Source: Marinagarivorans cellulosilyticus (GTDB lineage: Bacteria > Pseudomonadota > Gammaproteobacteria > Pseudomonadales > Cellvibrionaceae). Taken from it: a stretch of DNA of 64,000 nt. The notes under the pieces were generated by a model, which was not told the DNA's origin, did no database searches, and saw only the letters and a program-made list of their open reading frames with translations. The number at the start of each line of letters is the position of its first letter. Position 1 is the stretch's first letter. The position numbers were made by a program, and so were the translations under genes. The DNA is taken from the NCBI RefSeq assembly GCF_021655555.1, contig NZ_AP023086.1, positions 5,052,685 through 5,116,684 of the forward strand, given 5' to 3'. This document shows positions 27,270-35,866 of the stretch, one piece after another.

Positions 27270-28031
27270 ATGCGCATTCACAATAACCTGTTTCGCTATA
27301 GCTTAGCCCTGCTAGCTCTCGCTGGTTTTTCTGATAGCACCCTTGCGGGCAATAATACTGCGGTAAGTTTTGATTCTACGCTGAGTCTTAAAGTGTGGCA
27401 TCAAAATTACCAAGCGAGTGTTTTTAGCCATGGCAATATTATTGATGTTGATGGCCAATTTAACATCCAACCCGAAAACGACCTGCAGCTAAGCTATACC
27501 TTAGTGCACAACGCTAAGTATTTACCGCAATTCGAAATACAGTACACCCAAAGCAGCGCCAAAGGCCAAGGCGTTATTACGGCAACACTGTTCGAGTGGG
27601 TTACTTTAGAAGGTGATGTAGTGGGCCAACTTGATTTATCGCATGTCGACATTACGGCTTTTTACAGCACGACCGCTAATACAATTAACCTACAAGCAGG
27701 CTTAAAAATACGCCGCTTTTTAGCAGGGGTAACATTAGGGAACGCCGCCGGCCAATCTGCCAATATCGATATAAATAGCGTCATCCCCATGCTCGATATT
27801 GGCATACATAAAAGCTTAAGCCACCATACACGCTGGGACATATCTGTGGCATATATTCAGTTTGCGGAGGATAAAGCGCTGGATATCACAACGCAGCTGA
27901 GCATTAACATCAATAACCACTGGTCATCCCATATTGGGTACCGATATTTTGATATTGATTACAACATTAGCGCTGCTCGTATACTTGCCACTAGTCAGGG
28001 GATTTTTATAGGTGGCGGCTATCACTGGTAA
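27270..28031 (+). CDS. outer-membrane beta-barrel protein
   Basis: 253 residues. Signal peptide about 1-26 (SDSTLAGNN), then alternating polar/hydrophobic strands and a C-terminal aromatic residue (GIFIGGGYHW), as expected for a small 8-10-strand barrel of the TIGR04219-like type. It starts 85 bases after the second cyclase gene in the same direction, so it may belong to the same transcript. Substrate or function unknown. Confidence 0.7.
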   Translation: MRIHNNLFRYSLALLALAGFSDSTLAGNNTAVSFDSTLSLKVWHQNYQASVFSHGNIIDVDGQFNIQPENDLQLSYTLVHNAKYLPQFEIQYTQSSAKGQGVITATLFEWVTLEGDVVGQLDLSHVDITAFYSTTANTINLQAGLKIRRFLAGVTLGNAAGQSANIDINSVIPMLDIGIHKSLSHHTRWDISVAYIQFAEDKALDITTQLSININNHWSSHIGYRYFDIDYNISAARILATSQGIFIGGGYHW

Positions 28032-28268
28032 GCGTATTCCCGCTTCACATCAATTTAACCATTACGCTCTTATGCTCAAAAAAGATTATTCATTTTACAA
28101 ATAATCAAAAAAAATAGCTTTATTGTGATTAAACACAAAAAAATCTTCAAACAATTCATCTAACCCCTTCTTTGCCTAGTACAACTGATCAGGCTGCCTA
28201 AGAGGCACCCCAATAGATTATCGCCACACTTTTATCAACGCTACTTAAATGGGTTTCAGGGGAATAAA

Positions 28269-30122
28269 ATGTCATCAATATCACATCCAATCACACCGAT
28301 TAGTAAAAAAATAAAAACACTCGCATTAGCAACTGCCGTTCTTTCGCTTGCGGCATGCGGTGGCAATAATGATTCATCAACACCACCCGTTGTTGAAATG
28401 AAAGATTCTATTTTCGAAATAGCCGCAGCCGATGATCGGTTTGATAGCTTAGAGCTGGCTTTAACGACCACAGGATTAGACACAGCACTTAATGATGACA
28501 ACGCAACCTACACAGTGTTTGCGCCAACCGACGATGCATTTGATAAATTAGGCGACGCCCTGAATACATTGCTTTCCAACCCCGATACCTTATCAAACAT
28601 TCTGCAATATCACGTAATAAACGGCGCCGCCGTAGATTCTGGAACAGCCATTAGTTTAGCCGGCAACACACAAGAAATGTTAAATGGTAATAATATTGCC
28701 ATCACGTTACAAAATGGTGAGATTTATATTAATAATGCCAAAGTTATTATTACCGATATCGAAGCATCCAACGGAACAATTCACGCGATCGATACTGTAA
28801 TTACACCACCCACGCCAACCATTGTAGATGGCACAATTGTGGATGCAGCCATCGCAACACCAGAGCTTTCAACGCTAGTTACAGCTTTACAAGCAGCCGG
28901 TTTAGTCGATGCGCTAGCCGACGAAACTAAGATGTATACCGTATTTGCGCCACTAAATAGCGCCTTTGATAAAATAAATTCCGATGATTTAACCGCATTA
29001 TTAGCCGATACAACTGCCCTAACAAATGTACTAACCTACCACGTGTATACCGGTGGTGATGTAGATTCGATTACAGCAATTAGTTTAACCGGCGGCGAAG
29101 TACCCATGCTTAATGGCGATAACGTCAGCGTAAATTATGCCGACGGTAAGTTATGGATAAATAATAGCGAGGTGGTCACGAAAGATATTGTTACCAACAA
29201 TGGAACCGTGCATTTAATTGACACAGTATTAATGCCACCCAAAGGCTCTTTAGTGGACGTAGCTGTTGCCGATGGTCGCTTCACAACATTAGTGGCCGCC
29301 TTGCAAGCCACAGGCCTAGACGCAACGCTAGCTAATAAAGACAGCACCTATACTGTGTTTGCGCCAACTGATGATGCTTTTGCGCTCCTAGGTGACGATA
29401 CAATTAACGCTTTACTAGCCGATACAGACACACTTAGTAGCATTTTGCTATATCACGTCATTGGTGACGCCAATATTAATTCGGCCGCTGCCATTAACGC
29501 AGCAGGTACAACAATAGGCACAGCCAATGGTTTAGATGTCAGCATTAACTTAGTGGGTGACAAGCTCTACATTAACAATTCGCAAGTCATCATTACCGAT
29601 GTACTAGCTGATAATGGTGTTATCCATGTTGTAGATACAGTAATCGTACCGCCAGCCACTATTTACGACGAGGCTGTAAAAGCTGGCGTGTTTTCTGCGC
29701 TATCATCTGCTTTAATCAATGCGGGCGTAGATGCCGCCGTAGCGAACGAGCAAGCCACGCAAACTGTATTTTCGGCAACGGGGCTAGATACCGTATTAGC
29801 CAATACCGCCGAACAATTCACCGTATTTGTACCAACAGCAGATGCTTTTGCAGCACTAGGCGCGGACACGCTAAATGCACTAGCGCAAAATCCAGATCAA
29901 CTGCGGGATATTTTGCTTTATCACACGGTACAAGGCGCAAAAATTGAAGCCACAGCCGCTATTGCCGCCGCCGGAACCAGCCTAACAATGGCCGATGGTA
30001 ATACCGCAGCTGTAACACTTAATAATGGTGAATTATTTGTGAAAGATGCCAAAGTGGTAACCACTAATATACAAGCCAGCAACGGCATTATTCATTTTAT
30101 TGATAAAGTGATTCTTCCCTAA
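28269..30122 (+). CDS. four-domain FAS1 (fasciclin) lipoprotein
   Basis: 617 residues. N-terminal signal with lipobox (LSLAAC). Four FAS1 domains in tandem at about 40-178, 183-320, 323-460 and 463-617, each with a TVFAPTDDAF-type H1 block and an NGTIHAIDTVI-type H2 block. The domains are joined by conserved short PP linkers (ITPP, LMPP, IVPP). The fourth domain carries an extra stretch of about 22 residues before H1 that looks like a partial internal duplication (AVANEQATQTVFSATGLDTVLAN). Predicted outer-membrane-anchored adhesin or matrix protein. The N-terminal domains are most like the single FAS1 domain encoded at 12.3 kb. An intrinsic terminator follows. Confidence 0.9.
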   Translation: MSSISHPITPISKKIKTLALATAVLSLAACGGNNDSSTPPVVEMKDSIFEIAAADDRFDSLELALTTTGLDTALNDDNATYTVFAPTDDAFDKLGDALNTLLSNPDTLSNILQYHVINGAAVDSGTAISLAGNTQEMLNGNNIAITLQNGEIYINNAKVIITDIEASNGTIHAIDTVITPPTPTIVDGTIVDAAIATPELSTLVTALQAAGLVDALADETKMYTVFAPLNSAFDKINSDDLTALLADTTALTNVLTYHVYTGGDVDSITAISLTGGEVPMLNGDNVSVNYADGKLWINNSEVVTKDIVTNNGTVHLIDTVLMPPKGSLVDVAVADGRFTTLVAALQATGLDATLANKDSTYTVFAPTDDAFALLGDDTINALLADTDTLSSILLYHVIGDANINSAAAINAAGTTIGTANGLDVSINLVGDKLYINNSQVIITDVLADNGVIHVVDTVIVPPATIYDEAVKAGVFSALSSALINAGVDAAVANEQATQTVFSATGLDTVLANTAEQFTVFVPTADAFAALGADTLNALAQNPDQLRDILLYHTVQGAKIEATAAIAAAGTSLTMADGNTAAVTLNNGELFVKDAKVVTTNIQASNGIIHFIDKVILP

Positions 30123-30154
30123 ACCGTCGTATTACCCCATACAATACGGCCCTT

Positions 30155-30186
30155 GCCCAGCTACTTAAAATAGCTGGGCTTTTTTA
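30155..30186 (+). terminator. rho-independent terminator of the FAS1 gene
   Basis: Stem GCCCAGCTA (30155-30163) / TAGCTGGGC (30171-30179), 7-nt loop, followed by a run of T (TTTTTTATT), 33 bases after the stop. Confidence 0.85.
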
Positions 30187-30732
30187 TTGCCGCATTAATA
30201 TTTCAGAATATTGGGCGCCTCTAAAAATAGTAATTTTTGACGGCTGACAAATGCTAATACTTTACCTATATACATGCCACCCTAGGCAATAGAGTACCGC
30301 GATGACTGAAGTGGCTTGGAAGCCAATGGCCAGAATCACAGTTTACCTAGTGTAAAGCAATTATCGAGTCGCAAAACAGTGACTCCGCTATCACTAAAAA
30401 TCGCAGCTTCAGAGGTATGCCCTACACCAATTAACGCGCCACACCGTGAACCACATCGCCCTCATAACGTGCAACACCCTCAGCGCGCGCACCACAACTA
30501 CAACAATGAAAATCACACTACAGCTAAACCATGATTTTTTGACCTTCCCCGGCTATCCGCGCGCCCTACTTTGGTTCCTTTTAATTTTTTTTGCATTCCA
30601 ATAGCTATTTTTATAATCATTTAAACGCCACTATAAACTCCTTTAAGCCGTTCACACTCTGGTTATTAATTAACATGATTATTGGCATAAAACATGATTT
30701 AGAATAAATCAAAGCAATGAAGAGCGCAGATA
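30187..30732. other. gene-free stretch
   Basis: About 550 bases between the terminator and the exonuclease gene. A short frame at 30316-30534 has no ribosome-binding site and protein-like composition is poor. I see no RNA, repeat or operator; the last 60 bases probably hold the exonuclease promoter (AT-rich, with AAATCAAAGCAATGAAGAG before the start region). Confidence 0.4.
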
Positions 30733-31257
30733 ATGAACAACGATTTTTATATCCCTGTGATCGACTTTGAGGCCTCAGGATTTGGTCCAGATAGTTACCC
30801 TATTGAGGTTGGCCTAATACTGAATAACGGTATGACATACCAATCGTTAATTCGCCCGCATGATCACTGGACCCAGTGGGAGGAAAAAGCTAGTCGCATT
30901 CATGGCATTACTCGCGAAGAGTTAATGCTTAGAGGTAAGCCACCACAGCTGATTTGCCAAGAGCTTAATTTATATTGCCTTGATCAGGTGCTGTATACCG
31001 ATTGCTGGTCCCACGACCACCATTGGCTAAATACCCTGTACAGTAGCGTGGGAATGAGTTGTGATTTTCGCCTTAACCCCATTGAATACAAGCTTACCGA
31101 ACAGCAAATGGAGCAGTGGACAAAATATAAATGCACTGTTGCAGATTATAACGACATCAAACAACACCGCGCCCTTAACGATGCCATTATTATTTCCAAT
31201 AGCATGGCTAGCATTCGCGCTCAAAAGCGCCGCAAGCCAATAACCGTTAGCGCTTAG
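30733..31257 (+). CDS. DEDDh-type 3'-5' exonuclease
   Basis: 174 residues. The first exonuclease motif is explicit (IDFEASGFG, Asp11 and Glu13), followed by PIEVGLI and a substrate-strand region (KASRIHGITREELM) shared with DnaQ-like enzymes. A middle Asp lies in TDCWSHDHHW and the last motif HRALND supplies His and Asp. The set fits DEDDh exonucleases (RNase T/DnaQ superfamily). The protein is short and stand-alone, so it may trim RNA or DNA; substrate unknown. It is convergent with the metal repressor gene, 6 bases between stops. Confidence 0.85.
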   Translation: MNNDFYIPVIDFEASGFGPDSYPIEVGLILNNGMTYQSLIRPHDHWTQWEEKASRIHGITREELMLRGKPPQLICQELNLYCLDQVLYTDCWSHDHHWLNTLYSSVGMSCDFRLNPIEYKLTEQQMEQWTKYKCTVADYNDIKQHRALNDAIIISNSMASIRAQKRRKPITVSA

Positions 31258-31263
31258 GAAGCA

Positions 31264-31539
31264 CTACTTTAAATAAGACTTTAATATTTTCACCACATCG
31301 TCAACCTCTTGTCCACGTTGCTCGGTTGTCATTTCCGTTGGCCCTAAATGTTCGCGAATGTGGCTTTCTAGCATTTCACTCATTAAACCATTTACGGCTC
31401 CTCGAATAGCCGCTATTTGCTGAAGTACCCCTAAGCAATCGCTACCGTCCTCTAACGCTATTTCCAATGCATTCGCCTGCCCTTTAATTCGCCTAACCCG
31501 ATTGAGTAACTTCTTTTGATTGTGCTCAATATGCGCCAT
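31264..31539 (-). CDS. dmeR: RcnR/DmeR-type metal-responsive repressor (CsoR family)
   Basis: 91 residues, full length for the all-helical CsoR/RcnR/FrmR family. The four nickel/cobalt ligands of RcnR appear at the exact family positions: His3, Cys35, His60 and His64. Conserved RVRRIKGQ and QQIAAIRGAVNGLM are also present. His64 argues for Ni/Co sensing over copper (CsoR) or formaldehyde (FrmR). The gene is divergent from the cation-efflux gene, with a dyad operator between, exactly the DmeR-DmeF arrangement described in rhizobia. Metal binding should release the repressor and induce efflux. Confidence 0.85.
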   Translation of the reverse strand: MAHIEHNQKKLLNRVRRIKGQANALEIALEDGSDCLGVLQQIAAIRGAVNGLMSEMLESHIREHLGPTEMTTEQRGQEVDDVVKILKSYLK

Positions 31540-31562
31540 TGTGGTCCATCCTGTTTTCTATT

Positions 31563-31582
31563 TACTATACTGGGGTATAGTA
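31563..31582. promoter_or_regulatory. RcnR/DmeR-type operator
   Basis: TACTATACTGGGGTATAGTA: 8-bp perfect arms around a G-tract centre, the form of site used by RcnR/FrmR/DmeR repressors (AT-rich arms flanking a G/C tract). It lies between the divergent repressor (start 31539) and efflux gene (start 31612) and could control both. Confidence 0.8.
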
Positions 31583-31611
31583 TACCTCTTTAATAGTACG
31601 GAGCATTGTTT

Positions 31612-32544
31612 ATGCCGATATCAACAGCGACAGGGGCGCAACCATGCCCAAGCGACCAGTGGCGGCATAACCACAACTTTAATCAAGGCAATCCTTTAGC
31701 GGAGCGCAATACCCGCTGGGCATTATTGTTAACATTGGTAATGATGGTGGCCGAAATTACAGGCGGCTGGGTATTTAATTCTATGGCATTGCTTGCCGAT
31801 GGCTGGCATATGAGCTCGCATGCGCTAGCGTTGGGCCTAGCTGTATTAGCTTATGGCGCTGCAAGGCACTTTGCTCAAAGTCAACGCTTTAGCCTTGGCA
31901 CATGGAAAATTGAAATTTTAGGCGGCTATACCAGCGCTTTATTTTTGGTTGCTATTGCCGGCTTAATGCTGTTTCAATCTATTGCACGCCTGTTAAACCC
32001 CAGCCCGATTTATTACGACCAAGCAATTGCACTAGCCTGTGTGGGTTTAACCGTAAATTTAGTGTGTGCTTGGCTGTTAAAAGAAGACCATCACCATCAC
32101 GGTCACAGTCATAGTCATAGTCATCATGATTTAAATTTGCGTGCGGCTTATATCCATGTGATTACTGATGCGGTAACTTCCGTATTGGCTATTATTGCCC
32201 TGATTGGCGGCAAACTCTGGGGCGCCAGCTGGCTGGACCCAGTAATGGGAATTGTCGGGGCTATTGTTGTTTGCGTTTGGGCCTACGGTTTACTGCGGGA
32301 AACCAGCGGTATTTTATTAGATGCCGAAATGGACAAGCCCATAGTCGAAGAAATAAGCAGTGTTATTGCAAATCAATTTAGTGCCAAAGTTACTGACATT
32401 CATGTGGCCCGTGTGGCACAACATAAATACAGCTGTAGCCTAGCGCTTGCTACCACTAATAATATTACTGCCGATGCCGTTAGGCAGGCTTTAAGCGTTC
32501 ACAAAGAGCTTGTGCATATCACTGTAGAAATTAATCATTATTAG
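31612..32544 (+). CDS. dmeF: cation diffusion facilitator, Ni/Co efflux (DmeF type)
   Basis: 310 residues from the ATG at 31612 (CGGAG at 31599-31603 upstream); a TTG two codons earlier is less likely. Six membrane helices with the CDF metal site LADGWHMSSH (helix 2) and HVITDAVTSVLA (helix 5), a cytoplasmic His-rich loop (DHHHHGHSHSHSHH, about 162-177) and a C-terminal ferredoxin-like domain. The family exchanges cytosolic divalent cations for protons. The neighbouring repressor's ligand set points to Ni and/or Co. Confidence 0.9.
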   Translation: MPISTATGAQPCPSDQWRHNHNFNQGNPLAERNTRWALLLTLVMMVAEITGGWVFNSMALLADGWHMSSHALALGLAVLAYGAARHFAQSQRFSLGTWKIEILGGYTSALFLVAIAGLMLFQSIARLLNPSPIYYDQAIALACVGLTVNLVCAWLLKEDHHHHGHSHSHSHHDLNLRAAYIHVITDAVTSVLAIIALIGGKLWGASWLDPVMGIVGAIVVCVWAYGLLRETSGILLDAEMDKPIVEEISSVIANQFSAKVTDIHVARVAQHKYSCSLALATTNNITADAVRQALSVHKELVHITVEINHY

Positions 32545-32626
32545 TAATTTTAAGCCATTATTCAGCCTCGCCGCCTTATGGTAGTAATCACACGGTGATA
32601 ACCATTACCTATCGCACAGAGGCACT

Positions 32627-33100
32627 ATGAAAACTCTCCATAACGCTATTATTTCCGCATTCCTATTTGGCACCTTAATTACAATGGCGTTGCCAAGTAT
32701 GGCGCATAAACAGCATAGCCATCATCGTAGTGAACAATACCGTACGCAGCATCGTGACTATTCGAATGACCGTGAATACTCGCAGCATAATATTGCGCGC
32801 GAACGAGACGCTTTAAACGAGCAGCGGCAGGTAGGGCACCGAGAATTCGATGCCTTAATGCGCGCACTAGATTTTGAAAATCGTGAAATAGATCGCTGGC
32901 AGCAACGCCACCATTGGCACGATCACCAACATATAGCGCGCATAGCCAACGAACGACGCGATGCATTAAACCGCGAGCGCGACTCGATTAATCGCCAACG
33001 CGATCAAATGAATCGCCATTTTGATCAGATAAACCGGCAGCTGGATCGGCGCGCGCAAGAACAGCATCGCCATCAATCACATAATCGACGCTATTATTAA
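32627..33100 (+). CDS. His-rich, coiled-coil periplasmic protein next to the metal-efflux gene
   Basis: 157 residues. Signal peptide about 1-26 (ALPSMAH), then a mature protein rich in His, Arg, Gln, Asn and Asp with heptad-like, highly charged helical repeats (INRQRDQMNRHFDQINRQ). His clusters sit at both ends (HKQHSHHRSEQ; HRHQSHNRR) and in the middle (RHHWHDHQH). It starts 82 bases after dmeF in the same direction. By composition and position it could buffer or carry Ni/Co in the periplasm, analogous to but not recognisably homologous with CnrX/NccX or RcnB. Function not known. Confidence 0.7.
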   Translation: MKTLHNAIISAFLFGTLITMALPSMAHKQHSHHRSEQYRTQHRDYSNDREYSQHNIARERDALNEQRQVGHREFDALMRALDFENREIDRWQQRHHWHDHQHIARIANERRDALNRERDSINRQRDQMNRHFDQINRQLDRRAQEQHRHQSHNRRYY

Positions 33101-33516
33101 CCCAGTATCGTGTAATCCACATTTACACCGTCATGCGCAGCTTCAATAAATGAAATTCAATTATTGGCGCCATGCAAAGGCCATGGCTGGACATTCTTAC
33201 CCTCAAAATGACCCAAAAATTAAATATCAAAAACCTTATATACCCTTAATACGATTTTTGATGGGGCATGCATTTTGTGAAATTGCGCATAGAAAACGCC
33301 AAGCACACAATATCCACACATTTGAATTTTTAGCTGACGCTATAGTGGTGTTTTGTTAAACAGCAGGTACGAGTGTGTGGCTGCAGTTTGATAGCGAGAC
33401 GTCCAGTGACTTAATACCGCATCGGCGAAACCTTAGTGCTAAAAATGTGTATTAAAAATTCGGTGCGCCAGCTTGCGTTATTTTAATTCACCCCACTAGA
33501 TAACGAGTAACATAAA
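33101..33516. other. gene-free stretch before the CE1-like esterase gene
   Basis: 416 bases. A 69-codon frame (33150-33359) lacks a convincing ribosome-binding site. No operator or RNA recognised. The last bases (GATAACGAGTAACATAAA) precede the esterase start. Confidence 0.35.
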
Positions 33517-35016
33517 ATGAATAAACTGAGCCTATTCAACCGGTTGGCCGGATTGTCTTTATTGTTAAATTTTACCGCTGCAGGGTGCGATGGCGGCGCA
33601 GTGGTTGCAAGCTCTTCAGCTGTGCCTATTGTTTCTAGCACGGCCTCTTCGTCAAGCAGCTTGCCGCCGGCGAGCTCATCCATTGCGGTATCTAGCCTTG
33701 CAAGTAGCAGTGCCTCTAGTGTTGGCGAAACTATTCCAGCCGGTGCCACGTTGGTTTATGCAGTAAATGTGGGCGGGCCACAGACCACGCTTGGCGGGGT
33801 TGAATACCAAGCAGACCGCTTTGCCCGTGGCGGCACGCAGAACGCCACAACCTCGGCCATTGCTGGCACCGATGAAGACACCCTGTATCAAACCGAACGT
33901 TACGGCACACTAAGCTATGAAATTCCCGTTAGCAATGCCGCCTACAGCGTTAAATTACACTTTGTAGAAATGTACCAAACAACCACTGGCTCACGGCTAT
34001 TCAGCGCGACAGTTGAAGGCGAGCCTGCGGTGCAAAACCTCGATATATTTCAAGAGGTGGGCGGCAACACAGCATACGATGTGATAGTACCCGCAGTGTC
34101 GGTGGCTGATAACGCTTTAACCCTTCAGCTCGATACAGCCATTGATAATGCCACCCTTAGTGGCTTTGCCATTTACTCGAACGATGGTGGTGTTTTTGAA
34201 GAGCCGCCAACGCCAGAGCCGGGCGAAGCACTACCCAGCATAGGTTGCGGCACATCAAAAACCCTACAAGACGGGCGCCGTAACATTAGCGTTAACGGCG
34301 GTAATCGTAGCTACATTTTGCGCACACCGGCTAACTACAATAACCAAACACCTTATCGTTTAGTGATGGCTTACCATTGGCTAAACGGTAATGCCGAACA
34401 AGTTGCTAACGGCGGCATGGGCGGCTCTACAGATGATCCTTTCTACGGGCTGTGGGACTTAGCCGACAACAGCACCATTTTTGTTGCACCAGAGGGCCTT
34501 AATAGCGGCTGGGCGAATACCGGCGGTGCTGATATTCGCCTTACCGATGCCATATTGGCAGAGCTTGAAAGTGAGCTATGCATTGATAAGTCGCGCATTT
34601 TTGCCACAGGGTTTAGCTATGGTGCTGGCATGTCAAACGCTATTGCCTGTGCCCGCGGTGATGTATTTCGCGGTGTGGCGCTTTACGCTGGCGCGCAATT
34701 AAGTGGCTGCGATGGTGGAACCACTCCCATCGCCTACTTTGGTGCCCATGGCCTTTCCGATTCTGTGCTGAATATTTCACAAGGGCGCAGCTTGCGTGAC
34801 CGGTTTGCGGCCAACAACAATTGCAGCGCGACTAATGCACCAGAGCCGGCTAATGGCAGTGGCTCGCATATTTGTACCGAATACCAAGGCTGTGATGATG
34901 GCTTCCCTGTCACTTGGTGCGCTTTCGACGGTGACCATTACCCCACCCAAAAAGACAGGGGCCAATCTAAATCATGGATTCCCGGCGAAGCATGGAAATT
35001 TATATCGCAGTTTTAG
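33517..35016 (+). CDS. malectin-domain / CE1-like feruloyl esterase lipoprotein
   Basis: 499 residues. Signal with a lipobox-like Cys (FTAAGC, about 24), then a polyserine linker to about 68. Residues about 78-225 are a malectin/CBM57-type domain (VYAVNVGGPQTTLGG, YQTERYGTLSYEIPV, LHFVEMYQ). Residues about 240-499 form an alpha/beta hydrolase of the feruloyl/acetyl-xylan esterase and LpqC type: nucleophile Ser in GFSYGAG, Asp in AHGLSDSV, His in FDGDHYP, and several Cys likely in disulphides. Predicted to cleave ester bonds on plant cell-wall xylan or pectin at the cell surface. The malectin part is closely similar to that of the CE15 protein at 60.3-62.3 kb. Confidence 0.87.
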   Translation: MNKLSLFNRLAGLSLLLNFTAAGCDGGAVVASSSAVPIVSSTASSSSSLPPASSSIAVSSLASSSASSVGETIPAGATLVYAVNVGGPQTTLGGVEYQADRFARGGTQNATTSAIAGTDEDTLYQTERYGTLSYEIPVSNAAYSVKLHFVEMYQTTTGSRLFSATVEGEPAVQNLDIFQEVGGNTAYDVIVPAVSVADNALTLQLDTAIDNATLSGFAIYSNDGGVFEEPPTPEPGEALPSIGCGTSKTLQDGRRNISVNGGNRSYILRTPANYNNQTPYRLVMAYHWLNGNAEQVANGGMGGSTDDPFYGLWDLADNSTIFVAPEGLNSGWANTGGADIRLTDAILAELESELCIDKSRIFATGFSYGAGMSNAIACARGDVFRGVALYAGAQLSGCDGGTTPIAYFGAHGLSDSVLNISQGRSLRDRFAANNNCSATNAPEPANGSGSHICTEYQGCDDGFPVTWCAFDGDHYPTQKDRGQSKSWIPGEAWKFISQF

Positions 35017-35186
35017 GTTTTAGCCATATCGGTGCGAATACGTTGTAGCTACATGTGCTAAACCAGCGCCCTTTGCTATTGCGGGGGCACTATTTGTTTC
35101 GGTGATTAGCGAAGAACACAGCGCAATCCATAATTGTGGAATAGACTTAGCCATACCCCAACACGAATAAAGGATATGGCTAAGCT

Positions 35187-35690
35187 ATGCTAAAAACGTT
35201 CATAGCACAATGCACTACAATTGCTTTAGCTCTACAACTTGCCGCTTGCGGCAGTGGCGGCGATGCTGGAACAACACCGGTAGATGTGAACAGCAGCACT
35301 AGCGCAACAAATTCAAGCCAAAGTACTGGCAGCCATAATCCAGGCCAAGCATGTATGAATTCTGGTTGCCACGATGGTACTAATAACGCCGAGCAATTTA
35401 CCGCTGCAGGCACCATTTATACATCTAGCGGCGTGGCCCAAGCCAACGCAACAGTGCGATTATATGTACACAATACGAATACGTTGTCACTCACGGCCAA
35501 TACCGATGGCAGCGGTAATTTTTATACAACACAAGCCGTTGAAGGTTTAAGTACCGGTAACGGTTTGGTATCTGGTGTGGATGTAGAAGTAGAAGGCCCC
35601 GGCGGCATTCGCACAATGCCAGGGTTGGTTACTAATGGCTCGTGTAATGCTTGCCATGGGGTTAGCAACGGCAGAATTGTGGTTGATTAA
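35187..35690 (+). CDS. lipoprotein with two c-type heme-like motifs
   Basis: 167 residues. Lipobox (LQLAAC, about 21), Ser/Thr linker, then CMNSGCH (CxxxCH) at about 56-62 and CNACH (CxxCH) near the C terminus, with a carboxypeptidase-regulatory-like beta-sandwich between (AGTIYTSSGVAQANATVRLY, TDGSGNFYT). CxxCH is the standard heme-attachment motif; CxxxCH is less common but used in some multihaem proteins. It may be a surface electron carrier, or the motifs may bind metal. It lies between an esterase and an endoglucanase gene in the same direction. Confidence 0.75.
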   Translation: MLKTFIAQCTTIALALQLAACGSGGDAGTTPVDVNSSTSATNSSQSTGSHNPGQACMNSGCHDGTNNAEQFTAAGTIYTSSGVAQANATVRLYVHNTNTLSLTANTDGSGNFYTTQAVEGLSTGNGLVSGVDVEVEGPGGIRTMPGLVTNGSCNACHGVSNGRIVVD

Positions 35691-35866
35691 TTGGTGGAAT
35701 AAAAATTTTCCATATTGCAGTTAAAGGTATTCTTTGTTGCGCGGTACACGGCGACTTTTCTCAAATTTACCGAACACTTCTCAAAAAACCAAAAATAACA
35801 CTGTCGGTTCAGACCAGTAATCACTCAAGATCAAACCATAAAAACATTATCTTGAAGGAAAGAAAC

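Noticed and set aside
30316..30534. 72-codon frame as a small gene
   Set aside because: No ribosome-binding site, His/Pro-rich random composition and no recognisable fold.
31264..31539. CsoR (copper) or FrmR (formaldehyde) identity for the repressor
   Set aside because: The ligand set His3/Cys35/His60/His64 and the neighbouring CDF gene fit the Ni/Co-sensing RcnR/DmeR type better.
33150..33359. 69-codon frame as a small gene
   Set aside because: No convincing ribosome-binding site or family; not supported enough to call.
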